Source: Pictodentalium vernedei
Lineage: Eukaryota; Mollusca; Scaphopoda; Dentaliida; Dentaliidae
Reading direction: 5' to 3'
Assembly (NCBI GenBank): GCA_031216915.1
Contig: CM062292.1
Location: 75,560,956-75,624,955, forward strand
DNA length: 64,000 nt
Part shown: positions 19,435-29,720 of the stretch, piece by piece
Position numbering within the stretch: the first letter of the stretch is position 1
Layout of the letters: every line of letters begins with the position of its first letter
Made by a program: the position numbers and the translations under genes
Notes under the pieces: generated by a model
What the model saw: only the letters and a program-made list of their open reading frames with translations
Database searches by the model: none
Told to the model about the DNA's origin: nothing

Positions 19435-20957
19435 AGCACCGTTTACCAATTACTAGAGATCTATCATAACCTTTGTGACGCAGTGGATAAAAACTTATAT
19501 ATATGTGGTGTCTTTTGTGATATTTCAAAGGCATTTGATAGAGTATGGCACGTAGGAATCATATATAAATTAAAACAGTACGGTATCTCGGGTCCTTTGC
19601 TCCGCTGGTTTCACATCTATCTAAAAGACAGAAAACAGAGGGTAAAAATAAATGGTTACAATTCCAACTATAAGAAAGTCAATGCTGGAGTTCCACAGGG
19701 GTCGGTCCTAGGCCCGTTCCTGTTTCTTATATATATCAATGACATCGTCGACAAAATTGACTCGGTTACTCGCATGTTTGCCGATGACACGTGTCTGACA
19801 GAATCGTCCAATGACCCATGTAACGTCGAAGCAAAAATGAACGAGGAACTCATAAAAGTAAACGAATGGGCTAACACATGGCTTGTTTCGTTTAATGCAA
19901 AAAAGACGAAAGCAATCCTATTCACACTTAAGAAAAACATCTCGTCATTAAATATTTTGTTTAATGGCGAAACAATTGATTTTTTTGTAATTCTCACAAA
20001 CATTTGGGTTTGACCTTAGAATCAAACCTGTCTTGGTCAGATCACATTGATAACATTTGTAAAAAGACTTGCTCGAGATTGTCCCAACTTAGAAAATTGA
20101 AGTATACTTTTAACAGAAAAATTCTTGAAAAAATATATCATGCATTCATATTACCGATTTTGGAATATGGTAGTTCTGTGTGGAGCGGTGCTCCTCAGTA
20201 TCAATTAAATCGTATTGAAGATATTCACTACGAGGCAGCCCGAATAGTGAGCGGGTTGACAAGATCTGTCCCACGGGATCGACTTTTGTTGGAAGTTGGT
20301 TGGACTAGTCTGGAAAACAGGCGCCATGTTCACAAGATGTGTAACTTTTACAAAATCCTCACTGGGAATGCTCCGAACTTCCTCCACGAACTTTTATCAT
20401 CTCGTGTCGCCGACATATCCCGATAGAATTTACGAAACGCATCTAATTTTGTCCCTTATTTCTGTCGAACGGAACTCTTCAAACGATCATTTTTCCCTTC
20501 GTGTATTGAAATGTGGAATACCCTACCGGAGGTTGTTCAAAACAGTCGGTCACTTGGGGAATTCAAAAAGTCCATCTCACCACCCTTGTGTAAGCCTCCA
20601 ACATATTTTTCAACCGGTATAAGGAAATACAATATTATTCACTCAAAATTACGAACTGGATGTAGTGACCTTAATGGTGACAAATTCCGCAACTACATCT
20701 CAGATTCTCCATTTTGCTTATGTAACGATGGAGTTGAGGATGCAGAACATTATTTCTTCCTGTGTTCTTTAAATTCTGATATTCGCTGTATCCTCATAGA
20801 TGATTTGTCGAAACTTACGCCCAACTGGAATTCATTGAATTTAATTTTATATGGAAACCCGTCATTACCTGAAAGCAGCAATGTATCAGTTTTCTTATCT
20901 GTTCAAAAATTTATTCGTGACTCGCATAGATTTGATGTACAGTTGCTGAATTAGCTG
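19435..20957 (+). pseudogene. LINE reverse transcriptase ORF (Jockey/CR1-like), 5'-truncated
   Basis: Translation gives the RT core in order: VYQLLEIYHNLCDA, FCDISKAFDRVWH (motif A), GVPQGSVLGPFLFLIYINDI (motif B), FADDTCL (motif C, catalytic Asp pair present) and WLVSFNAKKTKAILF. After a one-base frameshift in a T run near 19981-19990 the frame continues with NLSWSDHIDNICKK, YHAFILPILEYGSSVW and GWTSLENRR. An in-frame TAG follows at 20424. The remainder, MWNTLPEVVQN to FCLCNDGVEDAEHYFFLC, ends with a CCHC-like C-terminal motif typical of these LINEs. The endonuclease and N-terminal RT are missing from the 5' side, as usual after incomplete reverse transcription. Two lesions only, so relatively young. 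It lies in the sense direction inside the host intron. Confidence 0.92.
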
Positions 20958-21304
20958 CGCCTCTCAGCAAGTCTGAGTGTCCCAAGGTTACACAGGTGAT
21001 CTAACTTCCACTGTGCGTGTCCTCTCGCAGTGGGACCTGACAATCAATCTGTGTTAGGACAAAACGGTGGATGTCAGGTTAGTACGGACGAGGAATGAGC
21101 ACGCAAAGATTAACTGTCTCAAAAATGTTCTGTGAACGTTCCTTTGCGGCATTAAACTAAATTTAGAATTGAATAAATTGGGGGGTGGGGGGGGGGGGGT
21201 CATTATCACTGGAATTTCTGTTGTATACTGTTGTTTTTTTTTGTTTTTTTTTTGTTTGTTTTTTTTTTTTGTTTGCCTTCTTTGATTTCAATCTGCTTTT
21301 ACCC

Positions 21305-21348
<44 letters not shown>

Positions 21349-21528
21349 TCTCTCTTTCTTTATTTCTTTCTCTCTCTTTTGAGTTAACTTCTTTTGTTAT
21401 ATTTTGTTCTGCCTTTTGTAATCTATTAGTCTTTGTACAGGAGCGGAGGGTTTTCTAAGTGGTCAGCACTTGTCCTCCAATCCTGATTTGCATTGTTGAA
21501 TGGCAAATAAAAATACGTTTAATCTAAT
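20958..21528 (+). mobile_element. LINE 3' region with simple repeats
   Basis: Non-coding sequence follows the LINE stop and includes a G tract at 21181, T-rich DNA and a (CT)n microsatellite at 21308-21347. It ends near TGAATGGCAAATAAAAATAC, which looks like the polyadenylated LINE end. No target duplication was established. Confidence 0.6.
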
Positions 21529-21656
21529 TCTACGGTAGCACGTGGTCGCTATGTATCCCAATGGCTTACAGCAAGACAGGGGTATGCTCTTAGGGTATGT
21601 TCGATTGAATCGGAGTATCACGAATTACCCAAATAGATCCGATAAGCCCTCCCCCC

Positions 21657-23410
21657 AAATCACCAAAAACGACTTTATTTACTACGGATTCCCCATTTTA
21701 TCGGCTTAGTTTGTAGTGCTATAGGACCGAGGGGGCTCCAGGGTGATTTCGATTGAATAGGAGTATTTTTCGGGCTTGAATTTTCCCAAAACTGTCGTTT
21801 AATTAAGAGAATTACCACAAACAACCCGACAAGTTGTACTATTTCGAATTCTTTCAGAATTCTCTGCTTCTATCTATCTATGCAATAGTTTTCGTCTTTT
21901 TACGACAAAAAAAAGGGATTCTCCAAAAGGTATCCTCGATAAGTATCCTCAAATAATACAATACCAGGCCATAGGTATCCTCAAATACCGAAATGAGGCT
22001 AAGAGGGATAGTAAATGGGGCGTCATTGAGGGATTTTTTTACGTCCCTCATGGCCTCAAAAGAAAATGAGGCTAAGAAGGATAGTAAATGAGGCCTCATT
22101 GAGGGATTTCTCATAGCCTTCATTGCCTCATACGACAAAAAAGTGATTCTCCAGAAAGTATCCTCGATAGGTATCCTCAAATAATACAATACCAGGCCAT
22201 AGGTATCCTCAAATACTGAAATGAGGCTAAGAGGGATAGTAAATGAGGTCTCATTGAGGGATTATTTTAATGGCCCTCATGGCTTCAAAAGAAATGAGGC
22301 TAAGAGGGATAGTAAATGAGGCCTCATTGAGGGATTTATCGTGGCCCTCATGGCCTCATACGACAAAAAAGGGTAAAAGGGATTCTCCAGAAAGTATCCT
22401 CGATAGGTATCCTCAAATAATACAATACCAGTCCATAGGCATCCTCAAATACCGAAATGAGGCTAAGAGGGATAGTAAATGAGGCCTCATTGAGGGATTT
22501 TTAATGGCCTTCATGGCCTCAAAAGAAAATGAGGCAAAGAGGGATAGTAAATGAGGCATCGTTGAGGGATCTCTCATGGCCTCATACGACAAAAAAGGGA
22601 TTCTCCGGAAAGTATCCTCGATAGGTATCCTCAAATTATACAATTCCAGGCCATAGGTATCCTCAAATACTGAAACGAGGTTAAGAGGGATAGTAAATTA
22701 GGCCTCATTGAGGGTTTTTATCATGGCCCTCATGGCCTCAATCGAAATGAGGTTAAGAGGGATAGTAAATTAGGCCTCATTGAGGGCTTTTCTCATAGAT
22801 CTCATGGCGTCATACGACTAAAAAGGGATTCCATAACCAGAGGCGTTTCACAAAAAGGGATTCCATGGGGCGTGGCTATTGGATATAGAGGTGATGAGAA
22901 TCGGATGGGGCTTCGTTGTCATAAGGGGAGATAACTATGCATAGAGATTAAGTTTGACGAAGCAATCTGATTGGTTAGTTAGCGTCAGGAAAGTGAAGTG
23001 ATTGGTTGATCTGGATAAATGAAACAACAAGAGAACTCGGAATAGGGTCTGAACTAACAAGAACAGACCAGAACAGCTAAATATAGTAATAATAAGCAAA
23101 GCTGTTCCAGCTGATAGGCTCTTCTACTCTACTGGAGTATACTCCAGGACAAAGAAACATGGTCAAGTAGACGAAAACTATTGCATAGATAGATAGAAGC
23201 AGAGAATTCTGAATGAATTCGAAATAGTACAACTTGTCGGGTTGTTTGTAGTAATTCTATGAATTAAACGAGCGTTTGGGGAAAATCCAAGCCAGAAAAA
23301 TACTCCTATTCAATCGAACTCTCCCCAGGCCCCCCTCGGTCCTATAGCACTACATGCTAAGCCGATAAAATGGAGAATCCATGGTAAATAAAGTCGTTTT
23401 TGGTGATTTA
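21657..23410. mobile_element. Foldback-type element: 240-bp inverted arms around a minisatellite
   Basis: Left arm 21657-21898 (AAATCACCAAAAACGACTTT ... CTATGCAATAGTTTTCGTC) is repeated in inverse orientation at 23169-23410 (GACGAAAACTATTGCATAG ... GTCGTTTTTGGTGATTT). The arms share TTATCGGCTTAG, CAACCCGACAAGTTGTAC and CAGAATTCTCTGCTTC with scattered differences. Between them are a four-copy tandem repeat (21895-22830) and a 330-bp segment (22840-23165) that reappears inverted at 31240-31510. Arms, internal tandem array and no transposase match the foldback organisation. No clear target duplication. Confidence 0.75.
21895..22830. repeat. Minisatellite, about 230-bp unit with 85-bp subrepeats
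   Basis: Each unit starts with TACGACAAAAAAGGGATTCTCC (positions about 21902, 22131, 22359, 22583; a partial one at 22808). It then carries AGTATCCTCGATAGGTATCC and two subunits of the form GAAATGAGGCTAAGAGGGAT, AGTAAATGAGGCCTCATTGA, TGGCCCTCATGGCCTCA. Minus-strand open frames here merely follow the repeat. Confidence 0.85.
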
Positions 23411-23654
23411 ATTCCTATCACTAGAGCCTCCATCGGTCGATTGATGCACGCGTCATCGGAATGCGTCAGGGTTTATTTCGCTACAAATCATTAACCCCAG
23501 TTTTGCCGGCGTTGGAATTTAATTTAGTGGTATATACTTGTGGTATGTATATACATAACGTTTGTGCGCTCTTTCTGATAAGCAAATCAGTTTTTTTCAT
23601 AATGGACAACGAAATTGTTCGATTTGGCAGCACGTGCCCCTGGATTACTTTTGA

Positions 23655-23945
23655 TAACGTCAGAGCGATTTGGTGGGGGTGGGGGGATTATCTCTGATGG
23701 GAGTGGATCTGAGATGGGAAAGTTTCACCCTTGCGACAAGATATTTGGTCCAGACACTCGGCAAGCCTCGTCGTCCCCTGAGTTCCAGGTTGCCCTATGT
23801 GCCAGTAGGCACATAGGACAACCTGGAACTCAGGGGACGTCGTGTCTGGCCTAAATATCTTGCCCTCGGGCGAGATTTCCCCATCTCACACCCACCCCAT
23901 CAGGGATAATAATAATCTCTTCATTGATTTTGTTAATGGTCTGAT
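23655..23945. mobile_element. Inverted-repeat element with a second palindrome at its centre
   Basis: Outer arms GATTATCTCTGATGGGAG, GAGATGGGAAAGTTTCACCC and CAAGATATTTGGTCCAGACA pair with TGTCTGGCCTAAATATCTTG, GGGCGAGATTTCCCCATCTC and CATCAGGGATAATAAT. The same arms enclose only GAGGCTTACCGAG at 31014-31185. Here the loop instead contains a near-perfect 74-bp palindrome (23769-23842, CGTCCCCTGAGTTCCAGGTT arm), apparently a palindrome inside a palindrome. Non-coding. Confidence 0.7.
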
Positions 23946-24113
23946 TGACAATACTGAGTTGAAAAGTCATCCCATCATTCAACTACGCCCAATGGCTGCT
24001 AATCCACTGGGCTAAGCGGGTGTTTTATCTTTTCAAAAGGTAGAATTTAATGAGAGAAATACTTCATACCGTTGCGAGTCACTCTCAACGGTATGACATA
24101 TTTATCAAAATAA

Positions 24114-24355
24114 CCCTTTACCCATGGCAGACGATTTCAAAATTCATTATTTTAAATATTATTTTTTTAAATTCTTTCAAAAAATTTCAACAAAACCATA
24201 TCATGTGACCCCTCTTTGGAACGAGCTTAGCGAGCTCGTTCCAAAGAGAGATCACATGATATGGTTTTGTTGAAATTTTTCGAAAAATAATATTTTTTCA
24301 GCAGCTGTATTTGCTTATTACGCGGGCGGATGCGGGCGATTCGTTGGGTAAAGGG
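24114..24355. mobile_element. piggyBac-like hairpin MITE
   Basis: ATAA/TTGA flanks (degraded TTAA), CCCTTTACCCATGGCAGACG on the left and TTCGTTGGGTAAAGGG on the right. The stem CAAAACCATATCATGTGACC has GGAACGAGCTTAGCGAGCTC at its turn. 242 bp. 23946-24110 and 24360-24690 are AT-rich without features; a small TCTTTCACAAGTGAAAGA hairpin lies at 24552. Confidence 0.85.
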
Positions 24356-24692
24356 TTGAATGCAGCCTTCTGTTAAGTTGATAACCTACAACGTTGTATT
24401 GAAGATAAAACAATTTCCCCATTCCATTCACTGGCAATTAACGTTGCAAAATTATTCAAACGCAATATCCAACACCTTATTGACAAAAGAAATAATAACA
24501 TATTTTTGTTTTGTTCGCCATCGATCGTGCCCTTGACTGTCGCAATGTCTTTCTTTCACAAGTGAAAGAACCTTTTTGGTGCAAAACTTGTTATGCAACG
24601 AAGATTATTTAGTGCCAAATCAAACTTTTTGGATCGGGATCATTTAATCATTCATTTTCAGAAACTTTTAAACTCCCTGTTACTAATTTATT

Positions 24693-24893
24693 AGGGTTTA
24701 CAACACCTCCGACAGCCAGGGTCACATCTTGTCGGATAGTTTTACGGGTGAAGGAAACCGGAGTACCAAGAGAGAACCACCGCGAAGCGGCGTGCAACTG
24801 TCAGACACAACGTAGGTACCCCTAACGGGGATCGAACCGTGGACCTATCGGTTTGAAGTGCAATGTCCTAACCACTGAGCCACTGCACTCCCA
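24693..24893 (-). mobile_element. tRNA-derived SINE, divergent subfamily
   Basis: Minus strand: GGGAGTGCAGTGGCTCAGTG (A box), GGTTCGATCCCCGTTAGGGG (B box), a shortened body and CGGTGGTTCTCTCTTGGTAC. It ends in GTGACCCTGGCTGTCGGAGG and GTTGTAAACCCTAA. The tail differs from the 3217 type (no ACCTTAAACACC), matching the 29721 and 30387 SINEs instead. Confidence 0.8.
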
Positions 24894-25290
24894 CATGCTG
24901 CCATAGAAACCAAGATGGCGACCTCTAGTAAGCAAATTGGACGACAGAAACTTGTCTCAACCTAACATCACGCGCTGCGCATGCGCACTCCCCACCTATC
25001 ACGTCAGCCAAACCTGGCGTCAATTCCAGGGTGCCCTGCGGGGTCCCCGAATAGGAGCCGATCCACCCCTCTCCTAACACGCCCTTTCCTTTGCCCCCGT
25101 GTGATCCCCCAATGGGGGACGATCCATCCCGGCATCCCTCTCCTACTATTCTCGACCACTTTCCATGCATGTGTCAATCTCAAGGCAGGTCCTCTGGTGA
25201 TATTCCAACATTTGCTTCCTCATTAGTCTTGTGGCAATTCTTTACTTTGTCGTGTCCAAGCCATATACGGTGATCTCGGTTCATTCTCGC
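24894..25290. other. GC-rich unassigned stretch
   Basis: The stretch includes AACCAAGATGGCGACC, CGCGCTGCGCATGCGCAC and C-rich text. Open frames exist on both strands, but neither has a recognisable domain. It may be the 5' region of a retroelement or a CpG-rich promoter; I cannot decide. Confidence 0.3.
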
Positions 25291-25448
25291 AGACGACGTT
25301 ATTCCACACTCCTTAAAGCCATGGTTCCATTTTCATAGAGGATTGCGAAAGAAACTTGCTGTTTGTAAACCTCAATAGGGATGAATTTAGCACGAAGATT
25401 CAAAAGTGAATGAGATGAAATGATGTCACATCGTGATGTATCCACATA

Positions 25449-25705
25449 CAGTACGTGGAGAGTGGATTGTAACTGAATCACCCGCGAAGTGGAGTTATCA
25501 CCCAAAGTATCACTTTCAAATTCTGTACATATGGACATAAAACACAAGTAATGTTTCAGCCAATGGACCTCTGGGTTTAACCCGGAGGTCCATTAGCTGG
25601 AACTTTGCTTGTGATTGTTATGCTTTTCAATAAATTTGCAATTATTGCTCGGGTGGAATCACCACTCTGCGGGTGATTTAATGATAATACACTCTCCACG
25701 TACTG
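25449..25705. mobile_element. TA-type MITE, family B, copy 2
   Basis: TA duplications flank CAGTACGTGGAGAGTGGATT and its complement at the right (CACTCTCCACGTACTG). The core AAGTAATGTTTCAGCCAATG, GACCTCTGGGTTTAACCC and GGAGGTCCATTAGCTGGAAC is the palindrome shared with family A. 257 bp. 25708-26040 has nothing I can name. Confidence 0.87.
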
Positions 25706-26051
25706 TATGCTGAACTTTTTTGAACACGTCATGCCCTTCTTGATGACGCCACGACGTTGCAGCGATTTTTGGTCGACTTTTCAGTTCTTGGTCAGGGTTT
25801 GTGTTTGTTCCCCAAAAGATGTTAGAATAAAGTAAGAAAATGTAAGAGAATAACAAGCGAAGCCAACAGAAAGCAAACACAATGCACTTTCTATTATAAA
25901 CTTATGGATGGAAGAAATCTGATTGGTCGACTATTCTGTTCCCTGATTGGTCTATGACTAGGAATTCTGATCCTCTGACTCATTTAGGCTTGCTTGTTAC
26001 TGAAAATTAATCGATTATGCGAAATCTTGATTTCAGTTTCAGTAGTGCTGA

Positions 26052-26301
26052 GTGGGGGCACGATGACGTCGTGTACTAAGGTGTACTGCACGTCGATGGT
26101 ACGCATGTCTTCAACCAATCTAACCCTGCATGTGCTGCAGTGCAGTGCGGAGTTACTATGTTGGGGAGCTGGCAGCTGCTCGTCGTTGCTCGGCGGTTCT
26201 CTCCGGGTACTCCGGCTTCCTCCACCCGTAAAACTGTCACGGTCATGATTAGCCATTGTGCATAAATCTGTGACCTTAAACATCAATAAATAAATAAATG
26301 C
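26052..26301 (+). mobile_element. 5'-truncated SINE with target duplication
   Basis: The SINE body starts mid-element at GTGGGGGCACGATGACG. It runs through ACTGCACGTCGATGG, CTCGTCGTTGCTCGGCGG and TCTCCGGGTACTCCGGCTTC to GACCTTAAACATCAATAAAT. AGTAGTGCTGA at 26041-26051 and 26302-26312 is a perfect 11-bp duplication, so the tRNA head was lost at insertion, not later. Confidence 0.9.
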
Positions 26302-26639
26302 AGTAGTGCTGAACGAGCCACAACCAATATTCAGGGATTCTTCTGTCCTCTTTGGGAAAGGGTCCGGGTCCCATGCAATTGTGAAAATTCATATCATGAC
26401 GACTCCAACTGGGAATGTGTTTGGAAGAAGAAACGCACAAAGAAAAAGAAATGTTATCTTCATATTGAGCCAAGAACATTAATACGGAAGCTACTATATG
26501 TATAGTACATGTACTAAGTTTTTGACAAACAGTTGCAAATAATTATCAATCTTTGCAATTACTGTTAACCATTTATCCCAAAAGGCTGCTTTTCCGGCCC
26601 AGAATCGCATCACCACCTGAATTCATAAAGTAGAAACTT

Positions 26640-26830
26640 GCTCAGTGAATTTGTATGGTAGATCAATCAAGATTTTCAACGTGCAGCCCTTAGGCTGCAC
26701 GTTGAAAATATTGATTGGTCTTCCCCTACGTAAGGAATATAGACTCTACCAGATGGTGTCCCTGAACAGGTATGGAATAATATCATCAGGGTTCAAAGGA
26801 TTAAATAAATTGTTGTATTAAATGATGAAA
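26640..26830. repeat. Dispersed hairpin element (CAACGTGCAGCC stem), copy 2
   Basis: The stem ATCAATCAAGATTTTCAACG/TGCAGCC with its complement spans 26663-26719. Flanks match 15125-15290. A second, unrelated hairpin TTGGCAAGTCTTGGCTGCC/GGCAGCTAAGACTTGCCTA lies at 26890-26934. 26313-26640 and 26935-27200 show nothing else. Confidence 0.65.
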
Positions 26831-27221
26831 ATATGTATCCATTTTTGTCACACTTCGACAGTCCACATTATCTGACTTAGCAGTTGTGTCTTGGCAAGTC
26901 TTGGCTGCCTCTGCAGGCAGCTAAGACTTGCCTAGAAACAACGGACAAGGTTCTTGGGATGTAAATTGAAAAGGTACCTAAAAACTGCATGTTGAGGCAC
27001 CTATTGTGCTGCAATAAAAAGTGAATAAAGTCAAAATTAAGTCTTCAAGAGTTAAAGGAGAATTACATTTTTATTTGAATGAGCACTGAGATTGGGAAAT
27101 ATTTTGGTTTGAATTGGAAAAAATCATGCCAAAATGCCATTCGGAAAGGGTCCCATATTCGTCTCCCGTAGATACTCAAAATAATCTATGATATTGATTT
27201 TCATTTTATTTTCTTTTTCAG

Positions 27222-27256
27222 CCGACTACTACGCACTGGAGTGTAAAACATTGTAA
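27222..27256 (+). CDS. Terminal coding exon of the gene with exon 18086-18481
   Basis: A strong acceptor (TTTTATTTTCTTTTTCAG) is followed by CC, which completes a codon with the single A left by the 18481 donor. The frame then reads DYYALECKTL and stops at TAA (27254-27256). A cysteine in this short tail fits a disulfide-rich extracellular protein. The join requires skipping an 8.7-kb intron holding a SINE, a LINE, a foldback element and several MITEs. Chance occurrence of an in-phase acceptor, stop and poly(A) signal is possible but less likely. Confidence 0.55.
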
Positions 27257-27273
27257 TGGGATTTCCTGACCAG

Positions 27274-27279
27274 AATAAA
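27274..27279 (+). terminator. Poly(A) signal AATAAA
   Basis: AATAAA lies 18 bases after the TAA of the terminal exon and is followed by a GT-rich stretch (TGCGTTGTCTGATTT) about 20-30 bases on, as expected for a cleavage site near 27295. Confidence 0.5.
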
Positions 27280-27603
27280 GTGTCTTTCGCACTACATGCG
27301 TTGTCTGATTTCTGGAATCGGATTGGACGGTGTTTTACCTACTGGTTTCTAATTGATACTCGACAATATTACTCGACGATCACTCCTTGTGGGGTGAGAA
27401 GGATTTAGCGAGGCGGTTTGGGCTCAATTCTAATCTCCGTTCAATTTTTCATTGGAATAATGTTGTGCAATCTGGTGGCCACGTGAGCATGACGCGCGAT
27501 TGAAGAGTTTTACGCGATGCGAAGGATTAACAACCTTTCTTCGAAGTTCTGATCTTCCAGAATGAGCGTTGTTGTCGAACAAAGACAGCATGACATTTAA
27601 CGG

Positions 27604-27706
27604 AGTCCAATCTTCAAAGTGAAACATAAATTCGCTCGACATAATTTTGACAAGACGATTTTTTGCGTCAAAATTATATCCAAGGATTTATGTTTCGCTT
27701 TGAACA
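27604..27706. repeat. Inverted repeat
   Basis: CAAAGTGAAACATAAATTCG and ATAATTTTGACAAGACG pair with CGTCAAAATTATATCC and GGATTTATGTTTCGCTTTGA around a short T-rich loop. A weaker outer pairing extends on both sides (TCTTTCTTCGAA region with GTTTGTTTTACAG region not clearly). Confidence 0.55.
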
Positions 27707-28017
27707 TTAGTGTCAATGCAGTCAACATTTGGGTTTGTTTTACAGTAAGACTGGATCTCAGATTAAACGAAATAGCCATCTGAGGATTGGCGGGACCCCG
27801 TCTTGTCCAATGACCACAAAGGAAATGGGAAGAATGGTGCAAATTTATTTATGCAATGGTGAGGTGAATTCTTGAAAATTTCAAAACATTCTCGTCCTCT
27901 TGTCAATGTCACCATTGTATTAAGCCTTTGAAACTCGTAATACGATTTTTCGGTCCAAAGCATAAATTTGTCCCATTGTTGTCTTATTATAAGATATCTA
28001 TCTGTACACGAGGCATT

Positions 28018-28078
28018 GATGATAAAATAATAACTGCAGTCTGCAGCCAGCCGCAGACTGCAGTTATTATTTTATCCT
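28018..28078. repeat. Perfect hairpin
   Basis: GATAAAATAATAACTGCAGT/CTGCAG and CTGCAGTTATTATTTTATC pair completely around CCAGCCG. No further element boundaries were seen. 27707-28017 has an AT-rich, unassigned sequence. Confidence 0.7.
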
Positions 28079-28219
28079 CCTTGTATATTAATATTGGACT
28101 GAGCCATATCACTGTAAGTGTACACAAAAGTGATACCATTCAAACGGTTAACTTTCATTTCAGTTGGGCTTGAGTTATTTAAGGTCTGATGACTATGGTT
28201 ATTTTGAGGAGTTTATTTT

Positions 28220-29140
28220 GGCTAATTTGCATAATTTATGAACGCGAAAAAAAAACGCGTATTATTCGTTATGTACATTGTGCTAGTTGTTTACCACACC
28301 AAAAGTAATCAATATCCAAATCACCGTCAGAAAGTTGTTACTTAAAAAGTGAAATTGCTATTTTTAGAACAGAATGGCCGAGAACAGCTATTTTTGACGG
28401 CGCTCAAAACCCAAACTGTAATATCCTCTACCTCTTGTCAATAAACACCACTGAATTAAGATTGGTGGCAGTTGGCCATGAATTAACTGATTTTTGAACA
28501 TTTGGCTGATTTTTGTTCTTTTGAACAGATGAACAGTTTTAAAAACTAAGATGGCTGGCTAATTTGCACAATTTATGCACGAGAGAAAACCCATATATTA
28601 TGTTATGTGAATTTATGTAAATTATACTAGTTGTTTCTCCATAGAAAAAAATAATTAAAATCTGGATCACCGTCTGAAGTTCTTGCTTAAAAAGTGTAAT
28701 TTTCTATGTTTAGAAGAAAATGGCCGATTGTGGCCATTTTCGATGACTGTCAAATCCCAAGATGGTAGTTTATCTTCCTCTTGTCAATAAACAGCATTGA
28801 ATTAAGTTTCATGACAGTTGGCCTTGAATTAATTGAGTTTTGAATATTTTGGTGATTTTGGAGTTTTGTCAACATAAGGGTAGTTTTAAAAACAAATGAC
28901 TTGACCGTGTACTATCTTATGTAAAGTGTGCTCGCTTTTTTCTGTACCGAAAATAATGAAAATCTGAATCACCAGAGAGTTTTTGCTTAATACATGAAAT
29001 AGCTATTTTTAGAACAAAATGGCCGACTGTGGTGGCCGTGAAACTCACAGTGTGGCATCCGCCCCACCTCGCCGATATGTTCCATTAAATCATATCTCAT
29101 AACAATTGGCCCTGAATTAATTCAGTTATGGTGTTTTATG
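28220..29140. repeat. Tandem repeat, about 340-bp unit, three degenerate copies
   Basis: GGCTAATTTGCAYAATTTATG marks units at 28220 and 28558; a third, diverged unit begins near 28900. Shared text includes CTAGTTGTTT, AAATCYGGATCACCGTC, AGAAYARAATGGCCGA and CTTGTCAATAAACA. No open frame is preserved between copies, so it is not protein coding. 29141-29330 ends with ACAAACAGGCAGACGGAG and is unassigned. Confidence 0.75.
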
Positions 29141-29346
29141 TGTTCTCTGCAGATACACAAACAGGCAGACGGAGAGGCGCTCGAAAGGATGGAGAAAAGA
29201 CTGATCGCTGTTCCTCCCGATTTTTTTTCTCGGGGGATAACTATGGCGAAACTGCAAACTAAAAATAATAATGGCAAATAATTTTAAAGCCTAAATTCCA
29301 CCAATGTGTGCTCCTTGCCTTTGTAGTAGAACTAATATGGTGTTAA

Positions 29347-29578
29347 CCCTTTACTTATCTCGAAATGCAGACGACACTTGCCAACAAAATTCTTGAATAA
29401 CTAATTTTTTTCATTTTTGCTTCAACAACATAGCTTATGACCACTTATTGGAATGAGATCTTTCCAATGAGTGGTCATAAGCTATGTTTTTGAAACAAAA
29501 CATGAAAAAATAATGAAAATTGAATAGTATTTTCTGTAAATAGCGCTGGCCCCTTTGGCCGTTACGTTAGGTTAAAGG
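29347..29578. mobile_element. piggyBac-like hairpin MITE, variant subfamily
   Basis: TTAA at 29343-29346 and 29579-29582 flanks CCCTTTACTTATC and the degraded right end GTTAGGTTAAAGG. The stem differs from the main family: AACATAGCTTATGACCACTT with GGAATGAGATCTTTCC at the turn. The inner text CAGACGACACTTGCC replaces GACGATATC. Two more variants are at 30778 and 53107. Confidence 0.75.
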
Positions 29579-29720
29579 TTAATCTACACATATACTGGTG
29601 AAATACTTTCCGATATAAATGAACTTTCAATCATCAGTTATTAAATACTGTTAAATAGCATTTTATTCCACCATCACGCTTAGTAAGTAACAAACTTTAG
29701 ACTTGAGAAATCGGGCGAAT

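Noticed and set aside
21878-22643. Minus- and plus-strand frames with repeated LRIPIEDTF or EMRLRGIVNE text
   Set aside because: Products of the 230-bp minisatellite in the foldback element.
21895-22830. CRISPR-like array
   Set aside because: The units are 230 bp with similar, not unique, spacers, in clearly eukaryotic DNA; no cas genes.
24925-25226. Protein gene in the GC-rich stretch
   Set aside because: Frames on both strands are open only because of high GC; no domain, splice context or similarity was seen.
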